NCBI GenBank assembly: GCA_017439615.1
Contig: JAFSIU010000148.1
Coordinates: forward strand, 1 to 19,748
Origin: Bacillota bacterium
GTDB lineage: Bacteria; Bacillota; Dehalobacteriia; UBA4068
Length of the DNA: 19,748 bases
Direction: 5' to 3'
The position numbers and the translations under genes are program-made. Positions 1 to 8,127 of the stretch are shown here, piece after piece. Under the pieces are notes generated by a model that saw nothing but the letters and a program-made list of their open reading frames with translations, had not been told where the DNA came from and made no database searches. Each line of letters opens with the position of its first letter. The stretch's first letter is position 1.

Positions 1-170
1 CTAAGGGGTTCGCAATCCCCTCTGGCCAACTGCAGACATAAAATAATATTAACTCCTTTATAAAACTGCTTGCAGAAAAGACGCTTAAGTCCCAAAATAG
101 GCAAGCCCTGCATCAAAAATTTATGCAGGGCTTATTTATAAGAACAGCTGTTTTATGAAGCATTTCATTA
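1..170 (+). repeat. Dispersed intergenic repeat, copy A, with hairpin
   Basis: No gene is visible here. The stretch aligns by eye, in the same orientation, with 19454-19631: a G/C-rich start (AGGGG hairpin at 4-21), then CTGCA, TTTATAAAACTGC, a long hairpin and a tail resembling AAGAACAGCTGTTTTATGA. The hairpin arms are AAGCCCTGCAT (103-113) and ATGCAGGGCTT (123-133) with a 9-nt loop. Covarying arms (CCCTGCAT kept, flanking pairs different) between the copies suggest the structure is what is conserved. The hairpin could also end transcription coming from upstream, although its T-run is poor. The copy may begin before the window. Confidence 0.6.
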
Positions 171-230
171 AAAAGGATTTTCATATCAAAAACCTTGCTG
201 AAAATGCTTATCGATATGCAAAAATCGTGC

Positions 231-258
231 TTGCATTTTTGCTGTACTGTGTTATTAT
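231..258 (+). promoter_or_regulatory. Promoter of the nucleoside-recognition gene pair
   Basis: A TTGCAT -35 (231-236) and TATTAT -10 (253-258) are separated by 16 nt, 37 nt before the first start codon. An inverted repeat GCAAAAAT (218-225) / ATTTTTGC (235-242) overlaps the -35 and could be an operator. This was read by eye only. Confidence 0.5.
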
Positions 259-295
259 TTATAGATAAAATGTCAAAGCCAAAGAAGGAAGAATT

Positions 296-718
296 ATGGA
301 AATAGTAAAAAAATGCTGCCTGAACGGCCTCAAAAGCGGCTGGCAGGTTTTTCTGAAAATGCTGAAGGTTGTGGCACCGATTTATTTTGCGGTTGCTTTT
401 CTTGATTTCTGCGGAATTTTGCCCAAAATCGCAGTCTGGCTGCAGCCCGTGATGCAGATTTTCGGTCTGCCCGGAGAGGCTTCCATCGTTTTGGTGCTGG
501 GCAATCTGGTAAATGTCTATTCTGCTCTGGGCGGTATGGCAGCGCTTACTCTCACTGTCAAGCAGTGTACCATAATCGCGGGTATGATACTCATTTCCCA
601 TTCGCTTATTATGGAAGCTGTCATCATCAGACAATCCGGTGTTTCTGCATGGGGGACACTTGTGCTGCGCTTTTGCGCCTGCATAGTGTTCGGCCTTTTG
701 CTGAATATGATGCTTTAA
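296..718 (+). CDS. Nucleoside recognition (Gate) domain membrane protein A
   Basis: A 140-residue, very hydrophobic protein with about four membrane segments. The central part (LPGEASIVLVLGNLVNVYSA, then ISHSLIMEAVI) matches the style of the Gate/nucleoside-recognition domain (PF07670) found in SpmA/SpmB, YjiH-like proteins, nucleoside transporters and FeoB. Family members probably form half of a gated membrane pathway; the substrate is not known. The start at 296 has AAGGAA 5 nt upstream. The partner gene begins 12 nt after the stop and encodes a second Gate-domain protein, so the two probably work as a heteromeric pair, as SpmA and SpmB are thought to. It is too short to be a complete transporter by itself. 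Family assignment is from sequence style; function is unassigned. Confidence 0.75.
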   Translation: MEIVKKCCLNGLKSGWQVFLKMLKVVAPIYFAVAFLDFCGILPKIAVWLQPVMQIFGLPGEASIVLVLGNLVNVYSALGGMAALTLTVKQCTIIAGMILISHSLIMEAVIIRQSGVSAWGTLVLRFCACIVFGLLLNMML

Positions 719-730
719 GGGGGTGGCGGA

Positions 731-1237
731 ATGGATTTTTTAAGCTGGCTCAAAGCAACTGCGCTTGGCTGCGCGGATAATCTTTTTCAAATGATAATCA
801 TCATCATTCCCCTGATGATAGCCATTGAATTTCTGAAGGAATTCAAGCTTCTGGAAAAGGCATCGCCCGCTCTTGCTCCCGCAATGCGTGTCATCGGTTT
901 GCCTGCAGAGGCAGTGCTGCCTATTCTGGCAGGACTTTTCCTTGGTATCATCTATGGCGCGGGGCTCATCATTCAGTCTGCCAAGGACGGCTCCCTCACG
1001 CATAAGCAGATGACTCTCGTCTGCAGCTTTTTGGTCATCTGTCATTCCATTGTCGAGGACCATGCTCTGTTCGGGGCACAGGGTGCGCAGGCGGTGCTGC
1101 TCATTTTCCTGCGACTTGCCTTTGCAATCCTCATCACCTTCATTCTCAATAAGGTATTGCCCGAGAAAAAGGAAGCCCCCACCGACAAGGATTTTGCTGT
1201 GCTCAATTCTCTTGACACCTGCGGACATCAGCACTAA
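731..1237 (+). CDS. Nucleoside recognition (Gate) domain membrane protein B
   Basis: A 168-residue membrane protein and the partner of the preceding gene, read from the same transcript; the RBS AAGGGGGTGG (717-726) overlaps the upstream stop. Hydrophobic segments are near residues 18-36, 58-78, 93-110 and 120-140. The motif LVICHSIVEDHALFGAQGA fits the CHS-x-x-ED signature of nucleoside-recognition proteins, and the earlier IGLPAEAVLPILAGLFLG mirrors LPGEASIVLVLG of protein A. This supports two related Gate halves. The tail (from about residue 145) is hydrophilic and ends in Cys-Gly-His-Gln-His, a possible metal ligand set that is not part of the core domain. A strong terminator follows at once. 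The transported substrate cannot be inferred here. Confidence 0.75.
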   Translation: MDFLSWLKATALGCADNLFQMIIIIIPLMIAIEFLKEFKLLEKASPALAPAMRVIGLPAEAVLPILAGLFLGIIYGAGLIIQSAKDGSLTHKQMTLVCSFLVICHSIVEDHALFGAQGAQAVLLIFLRLAFAILITFILNKVLPEKKEAPTDKDFAVLNSLDTCGHQH

Positions 1238-1259
1238 ATCAAAAAGGTCAAATCTTTTC

Positions 1260-1304
1260 AAAAGCGTTCTCCCTGCTAAATTAGCGGTGAGAACGCTTTT
1301 TTGT
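1260..1304 (+). terminator. Intrinsic terminator after the Gate-protein pair
   Basis: The 12-bp outer stem AAAAGCGTTCTC (1260-1271) / GAGAACGCTTTT (1289-1300) encloses a small GCTA/TAGC stem and is followed by T-rich DNA. It separates the Gate genes from the ctsR promoter. Confidence 0.85.
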
Positions 1305-1309
1305 TGTTT

Positions 1310-1370
1310 GGTCAAAATTTTCTTGACATTCTTTGACCTTTGTGCTAAACTAAAGTCAAAGATGGTCAAA
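1310..1370 (+). promoter_or_regulatory. ctsR operon promoter with CtsR operator
   Basis: The -35 TTGACA (1323-1328) and -10 TAAACT (1346-1351) are 17 nt apart, with a TG extension at 1343-1344. Directly behind the -10 lies AGTCAAA (1354-1360), three bases, then GGTCAAA (1364-1370): the tandem heptad that CtsR binds in Firmicutes. It covers the expected transcription start, so bound CtsR should block initiation. Two more half-sites, GGTCAAA (1310-1316) and its inverse TTTGACC (1332-1338), flank the -35 and may add a second contact. Confidence 0.92.
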
Positions 1371-1434
1371 AGGACAAAGAAAATCAGAAATTGTCGTTGT
1401 TAATGAAATTCAGAAGAAAAGGAAGGGAAATGAA

Positions 1435-1911
1435 ATGGGCGTTTTGGCAAATGAAATAGAAAAATATATCAAGCAAATGCTGGCGGCCTCCACAAACGGT
1501 ATGGTCGAGCTGCAAAGGAGCGATCTGGCGGATATCTTCACCTGCGTGCCTTCGCAGATCAACTATGTGCTGGATACCCGTTTTGCCAATCAGATGGGCT
1601 ATCATGTTGAAAGCCGCAGAGGCGGCGGCGGATATATCCGCATCGTCAAGCTTTATCCCGCGAGCGATGCTGAGCTGCTGCAGAATATCAATGCCACAAT
1701 GGCAAACGGTCTTTCGGAGCAAGCGGCATTTTCGCTCATCGGCAGATTGGTGCAGGAGGAGCTGCTAACTGTGCGTGAGGGCAAGCTGCTTTCTTCAATG
1801 CTGCAGAACAGTGTACTGAAGCTGCCTGCAAGAGATGCCGAGCTTTTGCGCGGCAGATTGCTGAAAAATGCTTTTATCAATCTTATGAGAAAAGATTTTG
1901 AGGAGGAATAA
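1435..1911 (+). CDS. ctsR: Transcriptional repressor CtsR
   Basis: CtsR is the dimeric winged-helix repressor of class III heat-shock genes (clp genes). At 158 residues it has the family's normal length. Residues 1-70 form the HTH with its wing; the hallmark SRRGGGGYIRI lies at about 60-70, and its arginine/glycine wing is what contacts the GTCAAA heptads and is the reported target of McsB. The C-terminal half is the dimer and McsB-contact region. It is the first gene of its own regulated operon, with a perfect heptad operator at 1354-1370, so it is autoregulated. The ATG at 1435 is preceded by GGAAGGG. The RBS of mcsA is embedded in its last codons, so translation is coupled. Confidence 0.97.
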   Translation: MGVLANEIEKYIKQMLAASTNGMVELQRSDLADIFTCVPSQINYVLDTRFANQMGYHVESRRGGGGYIRIVKLYPASDAELLQNINATMANGLSEQAAFSLIGRLVQEELLTVREGKLLSSMLQNSVLKLPARDAELLRGRLLKNAFINLMRKDFEEE

Positions 1912-1913
1912 AA

Positions 1914-2399
1914 ATGCTTTGTGATAACTGCAAGAAAAACCCTGCCACAGTGCATATGGTCAAGGTGATAAACGGTGTGAAAACCGAGCAGCATCTTTGT
2001 GCCGAATGTGCGCAGAAGAACAATGAGCTGTCATTCAATAAGGACAGCATCGCTGATTTCTTCCCCTTTTTCGGACAAATGCCGCAGGTGAAAAAGGCGG
2101 CCTTTGAGCCTTGTCCCACTTGCGGAATGAGCTTTGCCGAGCTGCAGAAATCGGGTCTTGTCGGCTGCGATAAATGCTATGCGCATTTCAAGCCTTATAT
2201 AGCACAGCTTCTGCCCCGCATACAAAAAGGCAATGAGCATCAGGGCAAGGTTCCCGGCAAGGATTATGCCGAGCTCACCAAGGCCAAGGAGCTGCAGGCT
2301 TTGAAGACCGAGATGACAAAATGTATTCTTGCCGAGGAATTTGAAAAAGCAGCGGAATTGCGCGACAAAATCCGTGCTTTGGAAGGCGGTGCGAAATAA
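1914..2399 (+). CDS. mcsA: McsA, zinc-binding activator of McsB
   Basis: McsA binds zinc and activates the McsB kinase; it also tunes CtsR. The 161 residues carry four CxxC pairs, at about C3/C6, C29/C32, C67/C70 and C85/C88, as expected for two zinc sites. A C-terminal UVR-type helix pair (about residues 126-157, with [17 protein letters not shown]) resembles the UVR motif of ClpC and UvrB. The start ATG at 1914 is 2 nt after the ctsR stop, with AGGAGGA at 1901-1907. The gene's stop TAA shares its last A with the mcsB ATG, so the activator and kinase are translationally coupled. No cysteine of the four pairs is missing. Confidence 0.96.
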   Translation: MLCDNCKKNPATVHMVKVINGVKTEQHLCAECAQKNNELSFNKDSIADFFPFFGQMPQVKKAAFEPCPTCGMSFAELQKSGLVGCDKCYAHFKPYIAQLLPRIQKGNEHQGKVPGKDYAELTKAKELQALKTEMTKCILAEEFEKAAELRDKIRALEGGAK

Positions 2400-3442
2400 T
2401 GGTCAATATGAATGTTAATCTGCCCTGGACAGAAGTAAAGGGCGAAAACTCGGATATAGTGCTTGCAACCAGAGTCCGTCTGGCTCGTAATATCGCCGAT
2501 CGTCTGATGCCGCAGAAGCTTGATGCAGAGCAGGGAGGACAGGTGCTCAATCAATGTCTGGGCGTGCTCAACAAATGCGATTCTCCCAAATTTACCTGCT
2601 GCAAAATGGCAGAGCTGCACCCCTTGGAAAGAGGCGTGATGGTGGAAAAGCATTTGGTCAGCCCCGCTTTTATGAATCCTTCGGACTATGCTCTGGCCGC
2701 AGTCTCCGAAGATGAAAAAACCTGCGTAATGATCAATGAAGAGGATCATATCAGAATTCAATGCCTGCTTCCCGGCCTGCAGATCGAGGCTGCATGGCAG
2801 GAGGCATCCCGCATTGATGATATGCTGGCCAAAGATATCACCTATGCCTTTGATGCGCAGCTTGGTTATCTCACAGCCTGCCCCACCAATCTCGGCACAG
2901 GTCTGCGAGCATCGCTGATGGTGCATTTGCCTGCGCTCACTCTCACCGGCAGACACAAGGCGATTTTTGCTAATCTTGCCCGTATGGGAATGACTGTCCG
3001 CGGTATGTATGGCGAGGGCAGCGAGGCAGCCGGCAATCTTTATCAGATATCCAATCAGGTAACCTTGGGAATCTCCGAGCAGGATATCATCGAGAATATG
3101 CATAATGTTACTCTGCAAATTGTCGAGGCCGAACGCGAAGCCCGCAAGGCATTGCTGCAAAAAAGCGAAATCGATTTTCAGGACAATGTCTGGCGTGCCT
3201 ATGCCGTGCTTGCCCACAGCCGCAGAATAAATATCGGCGAAATGATGGAAAAGCTTTCCTATCTGCGCTTGGGTATTGATATGGGTATGATAGAGGGCAT
3301 TACTCCGCATCAGCTGACCCAGCTGATGATCAAGGGACAAACAGCATATATTCAAAAAGCCGCTGACAAGCCCTTGAATGAAATCGGCATCGAATGTGCC
3401 AGAGCAGATATGCTGAGACAGGAGCTTCCGCTGCTGAAATAA
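2399..3442 (+). CDS. mcsB: Protein arginine kinase McsB
   Basis: McsB uses ATP to phosphorylate arginines on misfolded proteins and on CtsR; phospho-arginine then targets clients to ClpC-ClpP. The 347 residues show the phosphagen-kinase fold signatures: TRVRLARN at about 24-31, NEEDHIR at 113-119 with the catalytic acidic residue, and CPTNLGTGLRAS at 161-172 with the active-site cysteine. Length is slightly under the B. subtilis protein. At the C-terminus the allosteric phospho-arginine motif, RDxxRA in well-studied McsB, reads ADMLRQ (about 336-341), keeping D and the second R only. The start overlaps the mcsA stop. ATG 2408 is a weaker alternative start. Confidence 0.97.
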   Translation: MVNMNVNLPWTEVKGENSDIVLATRVRLARNIADRLMPQKLDAEQGGQVLNQCLGVLNKCDSPKFTCCKMAELHPLERGVMVEKHLVSPAFMNPSDYALAAVSEDEKTCVMINEEDHIRIQCLLPGLQIEAAWQEASRIDDMLAKDITYAFDAQLGYLTACPTNLGTGLRASLMVHLPALTLTGRHKAIFANLARMGMTVRGMYGEGSEAAGNLYQISNQVTLGISEQDIIENMHNVTLQIVEAEREARKALLQKSEIDFQDNVWRAYAVLAHSRRINIGEMMEKLSYLRLGIDMGMIEGITPHQLTQLMIKGQTAYIQKAADKPLNEIGIECARADMLRQELPLLK

Positions 3443-3495
3443 CACATTTTTTAGCAAGGAATTGATTATACTAAAAACCGAAAGGGATGATTCAA

Positions 3496-5943
3496 TTGTT
3501 GAGATATACACAATCAGCGCAGAATGCGCTCAAACTTGCAGAACAAAAAGCTCGCGAAGATGGCTCTGCCGTGATCGGCAGTGAGCATATTTTGTGGGGA
3601 ATCGCCAAGGAGGGCAGCGGATTTGCCGCCGCACTTCTGGCACAAAGAGAAATAAAACCCGAGGATATCGATGCTATCACCGACAAGGAAGGGAATAAGG
3701 GCAGCTTTTCAGGCTTTTCGCCCCGTTCAAAGCTTGCCCTGCAGATAGCCGCCGAGCAAACCGTGCGTATGGGCAATGGCTTCATCGGCACCGAGCATAT
3801 TTTGCTGGGGATTTTGCTTGAAGGCGGCGGTGTGGCAGCAAGCTTCTTGAAGGAGAATTGCGGTATCACTCCCGAGGAGCTTTTCCGTCTTATTGTCGAG
3901 GCAAAGGGCAATGCTGCCTCCGAAGGCGGCAGCGGCGAATGTCCTCATGCTGCCAAGGGTAATGCTGCAGCAGACCCCAACAGCAAAACCCCCACTCTCG
4001 ATAAATTCGGCAGAGATCTGACCGCCATGGCACGCGAAGCCAAGCTTGATCCCGTCATCGGCAGAGAAAAGGAGGTTCAGCGTGTCATTCAGATCCTTTC
4101 CCGCCGCACCAAGAACAATCCCGTGCTGATCGGCGAGCCAGGTGTCGGTAAAACCGCCATCGCCGAGGGTCTGGCACAGATGATAGTCAAGGGCGAAGTT
4201 CCCTCCACTCTGCGTGATAAGCGCGTGATGATGATCGATGTTTCTTCCATGGTCGCAGGCACCAAATATCGCGGCGATTTCGAGGAAAGAATGCAGAATC
4301 TGGTCGAAGAGGTCCGTAATGCTGATGATGTGCTGCTTTTCATCGATGAGGTGCATACTCTTGTGGGTGCAGGCAGTGCTGAGGGTTCTGTCGATGCCTC
4401 GAACATTCTGAAGCCTGCTCTCGCGCGTGGTGAGCTGCAATGCATCGGCGCGACAACCCTCGATGAATACAGAAAGCATATCGAAAAGGATGCCGCCTTG
4501 GAGCGCCGCTTCCAGACCGTGCTCGTTGGCGAGCCCACTCCCGAGGATGCTATCGCTATTTTGACAGGCCTGCGTGATAAATATGAAGCACATCACCGTG
4601 TCAAAATCACCGATAAGGCGATCGAGGCAGCCGTCAAACTCTCCGACCGCTATATCTCCGACCGTTATCTGCCCGATAAGGCAATAGACTTGATCGACGA
4701 GGCTTCCTCTATGGTACAGCTTTCGGCAAAGGTCGCACCGCTCGATTTGCAGGAAATGGAAGAAGAGCTTGCATCCTTGAAAACCGAAAAAGAAGCAGCC
4801 ATTGCCGCACAGGATTTCGAAAAGGCAGCCGAGCTGCGCGATGCCGAAAAGGCACAGCTGCATAAAATCGAACAGGCCAAGGCAGATTGGGAACGTGAGC
4901 AGCAGGCACAAATCATCACCGTTGATGAAGAGGAGATTGCCAAAATTCTCTCCGATTGGACCGGTGTTCCCGTGACCCGCCTTTGCTCCGATGAGGCAGA
5001 GCAGCTCCTGCACCTCGAAGAAAAGCTGCACGAAAGAGTGATTGGTCAGGATGAAGCCATCAAGGGTGTCTCAAAAGCTATCCGCCGTGCCCGCGCAGGC
5101 TTAAAGGATGTCAAGCGCCCTGTCGGCTCTTTCATCTTCGCAGGCCCCACAGGTGTCGGCAAAACCGAGCTTGCCAAGGCTCTCGCCGCTTCGCTTTTCG
5201 GCTCCGATGAAAATATGATCCGCCTCGATATGAGCGAATATATGGAAAAACACAATGCCTCCCGTCTGGTCGGCGCACCTCCCGGCTATGTCGGCTATGA
5301 AGAGGGCGGTCAGCTCACCGAGGCAGTGCGTCGCAATCCCTATTCCGTTATCCTGCTCGATGAGATAGAAAAGGCTCATCCCGCCGTCTTTGATATGCTG
5401 CTTCAGGTGCTTGATGACGGCAGACTCACCGATAACACAGGCAGAACCGTCGATTTCCGCAATACAGTGATCATCATGACCTCCAATCTCGGTCTTACCG
5501 AGGGCAAGAAAAAAGCAGTTCTGGGCTTCGGAGTTTCCGAGGAGAAGCAGGAAGGCGAGCACAATGAAATGAAATCCAGAGTGGAAGAGGCGCTTAAAAA
5601 GGCTTTCCGCCCCGAATTCCTCAATCGTATCGACGATACCTTCGTTTTCCATTCCCTGACAGGCGAGCAGATCAAGGAAATCGCAGGCATCATGGTTCGC
5701 GATTTGCAAAAACGCCTTGCCGAACGCGAAATCACTCTCGCCGTCAGCGATGAAGTCTATCAGAAAATTGCCGAGGTTGGCTTTGATGAGCTTTATGGCG
5801 CGCGTCCCCTGCGCCGAGCCATTCAGCGTCATCTCGAGGACACCCTATCCGAGCAGATGCTCGAGGGCAAGATCGCAGACGGCGATCATATCGAGGCTGT
5901 TCTCATTGACGGAGAAATTGCTTTCAAAAAGCAGGGAGAATGA
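3496..5943 (+). CDS. clpC: AAA+ unfoldase ClpC
   Basis: ClpC is a hexameric ATPase that unfolds proteins and feeds them to ClpP. Two N-terminal repeats (GSEHIL near residue 30 and GTEHIL near 100) keep the glutamates that recognise phospho-arginine. NBD1 has GEPGVGKT and LLFIDEVH. The middle domain has a UVR-like helix ([17 protein letters not shown]). NBD2 has GPTGVGKTE and [12 protein letters not shown], and a VLGFG loop fits the ClpP-docking loop. I chose TTG 3496, giving MLRYTQSAQ as in other ClpC proteins, because AAAGGG at 3481-3486 is well spaced for it but abuts the ATG at 3487, which would add three residues. It is the last gene of the CtsR operon, 53 nt after mcsB, and a terminator follows. 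Confidence 0.97.
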   Translation: MLRYTQSAQNALKLAEQKAREDGSAVIGSEHILWGIAKEGSGFAAALLAQREIKPEDIDAITDKEGNKGSFSGFSPRSKLALQIAAEQTVRMGNGFIGTEHILLGILLEGGGVAASFLKENCGITPEELFRLIVEAKGNAASEGGSGECPHAAKGNAAADPNSKTPTLDKFGRDLTAMAREAKLDPVIGREKEVQRVIQILSRRTKNNPVLIGEPGVGKTAIAEGLAQMIVKGEVPSTLRDKRVMMIDVSSMVAGTKYRGDFEERMQNLVEEVRNADDVLLFIDEVHTLVGAGSAEGSVDASNILKPALARGELQCIGATTLDEYRKHIEKDAALERRFQTVLVGEPTPEDAIAILTGLRDKYEAHHRVKITDKAIEAAVKLSDRYISDRYLPDKAIDLIDEASSMVQLSAKVAPLDLQEMEEELASLKTEKEAAIAAQDFEKAAELRDAEKAQLHKIEQAKADWEREQQAQIITVDEEEIAKILSDWTGVPVTRLCSDEAEQLLHLEEKLHERVIGQDEAIKGVSKAIRRARAGLKDVKRPVGSFIFAGPTGVGKTELAKALAASLFGSDENMIRLDMSEYMEKHNASRLVGAPPGYVGYEEGGQLTEAVRRNPYSVILLDEIEKAHPAVFDMLLQVLDDGRLTDNTGRTVDFRNTVIIMTSNLGLTEGKKKAVLGFGVSEEKQEGEHNEMKSRVEEALKKAFRPEFLNRIDDTFVFHSLTGEQIKEIAGIMVRDLQKRLAEREITLAVSDEVYQKIAEVGFDELYGARPLRRAIQRHLEDTLSEQMLEGKIADGDHIEAVLIDGEIAFKKQGE

Positions 5944-5955
5944 GTCTTATGTCGA

Positions 5956-5987
5956 AATAAGCAAGGAGAAATCCTTGCTTATTTTTT
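5956..5987 (+). terminator. Terminator of the ctsR-clpC operon
   Basis: A perfect 12-bp stem AATAAGCAAGGA (5956-5967) / TCCTTGCTTATT (5972-5983) with a GAAA tetraloop is followed by a run of T (from 5982). It lies between clpC and radA. A TTGCTT...CATAAA pair 17 nt apart, overlapping the right arm (from about 5975), might serve as a radA promoter, so read-through is not the only way to express radA. Confidence 0.88.
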
Positions 5988-6020
5988 GTTTAATTTGCAT
6001 AAAGCGAAAGGAGCCAAAAA

Positions 6021-7382
6021 ATGGCGAAAACAAAAACGATATTTGTCTGCAATGAATGTGGTGCTTCGAGCGTTCGCTGGATGGGGCGCTGCCCTGCCTG
6101 CGGCGAGTGGAACACTCTTGTCGAGGAAAAAACCGCTGTCGAAGCCTCGCCCAAGGACAAAAGAGGTCCTGCCCGCGGCGGCAAAATTCAGCCCATCACG
6201 CATATCGAAGAAGAAAAGCTGCCGAGAATGGTGCTGGATATGGAAGAATTCGATAATGTTTTGGGCGGCGGCCTGGTGCCCGGCTCCTCGGTGCTTTTGG
6301 GCGGCGAGCCGGGAATAGGCAAATCCACCCTGCTGATGCAGACGGCAGCGGCTGCTGCCAAAAAATACGGCAAGGTGCTTTATATCACGGGTGAGGAATC
6401 CGCCGCACAGGTCAAGCTGCGTGCTACGCGCCTTGATGCTGCAGATGAAAATGTCTTTCTCATCTCCGAGACCAATCTCAATGCTGCACTCGAGATGGCA
6501 GAAAAAGAGGATTTCAAGCTGATTATCCTCGATTCCGTGCAGGCAGTTTTCTGCGAAAATACCGAATCTGCCGCCGGCAGCGTTTCGCAGGTCAGAGCCT
6601 CGGCAGCCGCAATGATAGAATTCGCCCGTCGCAGCAATGCCGCCGTGATTTTGGTCGGCCATGTCACCAAGGAGGGTATGCTTGCAGGCCCTCGTGTCCT
6701 GGAGCATATGGTGGATGCGGTGCTCTATTTCGAGGGCGAGCGCAGCACCTCCTTCCGCATTTTGCGTGCGGTGAAGAATCGTTTCGGCTCCACCAATGAG
6801 ATCGCCGTTTTCGAAATGGCGGAAAAAGGTCTTTTGCCTCTTTCCGAACCCTCGGGCTTTTTCCTCTCGCATCGCCCCGCCGATGCTCCCGGCTCGGCTG
6901 TGACCTGTGTTATGCAGGGAACTCGCCCTGTGCTGCTGGAGGTGCAGGCCCTCACCTCGCCAACCTCCTTCGGCAATCCGCGCAGGCTGGCTGCCGGCTA
7001 TGACTATAACAGGCTTCTGATAATAATTGCCGTTCTTGAGCGCAAGCTGCATCTGCCGCTTAGCTCGCAGGATGTCTATATCAATATGGCAGGCGGCATG
7101 CGTGTTGATGATCCTGCCTGCGATCTGGCTGTGGCAGCAGCGATAGCATCTTCGGTGAAGGGCATGCCCATCGAAAAGGAAATCGTCATCATGGGTGAGC
7201 TGGGTCTGCTGGGTGAGATTCGCGGCATTTCCCAGGACAGCCGCCGCATAAAGGAGGCCGCCCGCTTCGGCTTCACCAAGCCTATGCTGCCTTTCTCCAA
7301 TCAAAAGAATCTGAAGGAAAACTTCCCCCTCGCCGTCGCGGATATCGAAAAAGCCCTGTTCTATCTTGGGCTGAATGGCTGA
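6021..7382 (+). CDS. radA: DNA repair protein RadA
   Basis: RadA (Sms) is a RecA-related ATPase, a DnaB-like branch-migration helicase acting in recombinational repair and transformation. The 453 residues hold a zinc finger (C10, C13, C24, C27), a RecA-like core with Walker A GEPGIGKST (95-103), Walker B LIILDS (about 167-172), the RadA-specific KNRFG motif (252-256), and a C-terminal Lon-protease-like domain without catalytic function. Length is normal. The ATG at 6021 is preceded by AAAGGAG. It follows clpC after a terminator, an order shared with many Firmicutes in which radA lies next to the clpC operon. A strong bidirectional terminator follows. Confidence 0.97.
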   Translation: MAKTKTIFVCNECGASSVRWMGRCPACGEWNTLVEEKTAVEASPKDKRGPARGGKIQPITHIEEEKLPRMVLDMEEFDNVLGGGLVPGSSVLLGGEPGIGKSTLLMQTAAAAAKKYGKVLYITGEESAAQVKLRATRLDAADENVFLISETNLNAALEMAEKEDFKLIILDSVQAVFCENTESAAGSVSQVRASAAAMIEFARRSNAAVILVGHVTKEGMLAGPRVLEHMVDAVLYFEGERSTSFRILRAVKNRFGSTNEIAVFEMAEKGLLPLSEPSGFFLSHRPADAPGSAVTCVMQGTRPVLLEVQALTSPTSFGNPRRLAAGYDYNRLLIIIAVLERKLHLPLSSQDVYINMAGGMRVDDPACDLAVAAAIASSVKGMPIEKEIVIMGELGLLGEIRGISQDSRRIKEAARFGFTKPMLPFSNQKNLKENFPLAVADIEKALFYLGLNG

Positions 7383-7401
7383 AGAATTGAAAGCTGATCT
7401 T

Positions 7402-7438
7402 AAAAAGCCAAGCTGTTTGAAAACAGCTTGGCTTTTTT
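7402..7438. terminator. Bidirectional terminator between radA and the ABC cassette
   Basis: The 17-bp stem AAAAAGCCAAGCTGTTT (7402-7418) / AAACAGCTTGGCTTTTT (7421-7437) has a very short loop. On + it runs into TTTTTTA; on - the stem is followed by TTTTTAAG. It can serve both convergent units. Confidence 0.9.
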
Positions 7439-7473
7439 TATTTGTGCGAATTGCGGATACTTTTCATGATTTA

Positions 7474-8127
7474 TCAAAAATCTATTTTTTCAAAGCTTTT
7501 TTGTGAAGCCTTGCAAGCAGCGGCAGTTGCGGCCGCATATATCACAAAAGCCGCAAGCAAAATGCTGAGCTGCTGCCCCGCATAGCTGAAATCAAGCGTA
7601 TTTAGCCATTGCAAGCTTGGCAAATGGTGCAGAGCCTCCGCAATACCGATAATTATGAAATTTATAATGATGAAAATCACAAAGGGCTTGCCGATAGTAT
7701 ATGCCGTTTTGAAAAAGCCGCCGAGAAAAATAACATTGAATGCCATAAATATCAGCAAGACAAATGCCAGAAAAATGAGATTGGCGCTCATCAGGGCATT
7801 ATGCTTATAAACTGCGGCCTCCGACAAAAAAGTCATTCTTATGCAGGTGCAAAGTGCGCAGCCGAAAAAGGCGAGCATCTGCAGAAAAACGGCTGATGCA
7901 TATTTTGCTTTTACTACATCGGTTTTTTTGACAGGCAGCAGCAGGGAATATGCTATATCATTAGCCTCTCGCCCCAGCTGATAGCCTTGGAATATGCCGA
8001 GGCAGACAAAGAAAGCACCGCAGAGAATAGGATATCCGGGGATAAATGTCATAAGCGAAAAGGCAAGGAATAAAAAAGTCAGCAGCGGTGTCGCCAGCCT
8101 GAGTTCTTTATAAAGCAAGTTTTTCAT
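7474..8127 (-). CDS. ABC-2 type transporter permease
   Basis: A 217-residue polytopic membrane protein with about six hydrophobic segments. The opening MKNLLYKELRL is the usual cytoplasmic start of ABC-2 permeases of the small exporter class (ABC2_membrane_5-like). There is one six-helix unit, so two copies are expected per transporter. I chose the ATG at 8127: AAAGGAGGCG lies 5-12 nt upstream on this strand, while the ATG at 8145 precedes that RBS. The start lies 20 nt inside the end of the ATPase gene, so the two are coupled. Last gene of the XRE-ATPase-permease operon, ending before the bidirectional terminator. The substrate is unknown; self-immunity or peptide export are options for such cassettes but unproven. 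Confidence 0.85.
   Translation of the reverse strand: MKNLLYKELRLATPLLTFLFLAFSLMTFIPGYPILCGAFFVCLGIFQGYQLGREANDIAYSLLLPVKKTDVVKAKYASAVFLQMLAFFGCALCTCIRMTFLSEAAVYKHNALMSANLIFLAFVLLIFMAFNVIFLGGFFKTAYTIGKPFVIFIIINFIIIGIAEALHHLPSLQWLNTLDFSYAGQQLSILLAAFVIYAAATAAACKASQKSFEKIDF

Noticed and set aside
1..30. tRNA 3' end suggested by GGGGTTCGCAATCCCC
   Set aside because: The loop is 8 nt with C at the conserved A58 position, and no acceptor arm plus CCA fits downstream; it matches the repeat copy at the right end better.
3443..3486. Possible internal promoter before clpC (TATACT at 3467-3472)
   Set aside because: No acceptable -35 at 16-18 nt; not enough to call.
2264..3511. A 415-codon open frame on the minus strand
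   Set aside because: It lies opposite mcsB, which has full family motifs, and the antisense protein is Cys/His-rich with no coherent domain and no RBS.
3727..5031. A 434-codon open frame on the minus strand
   Set aside because: It is a shadow of clpC coding; no recognisable motif.
5979..7304. A 441-codon open frame on the minus strand
   Set aside because: It is antisense to radA; composition is typical of the complement of a real gene.
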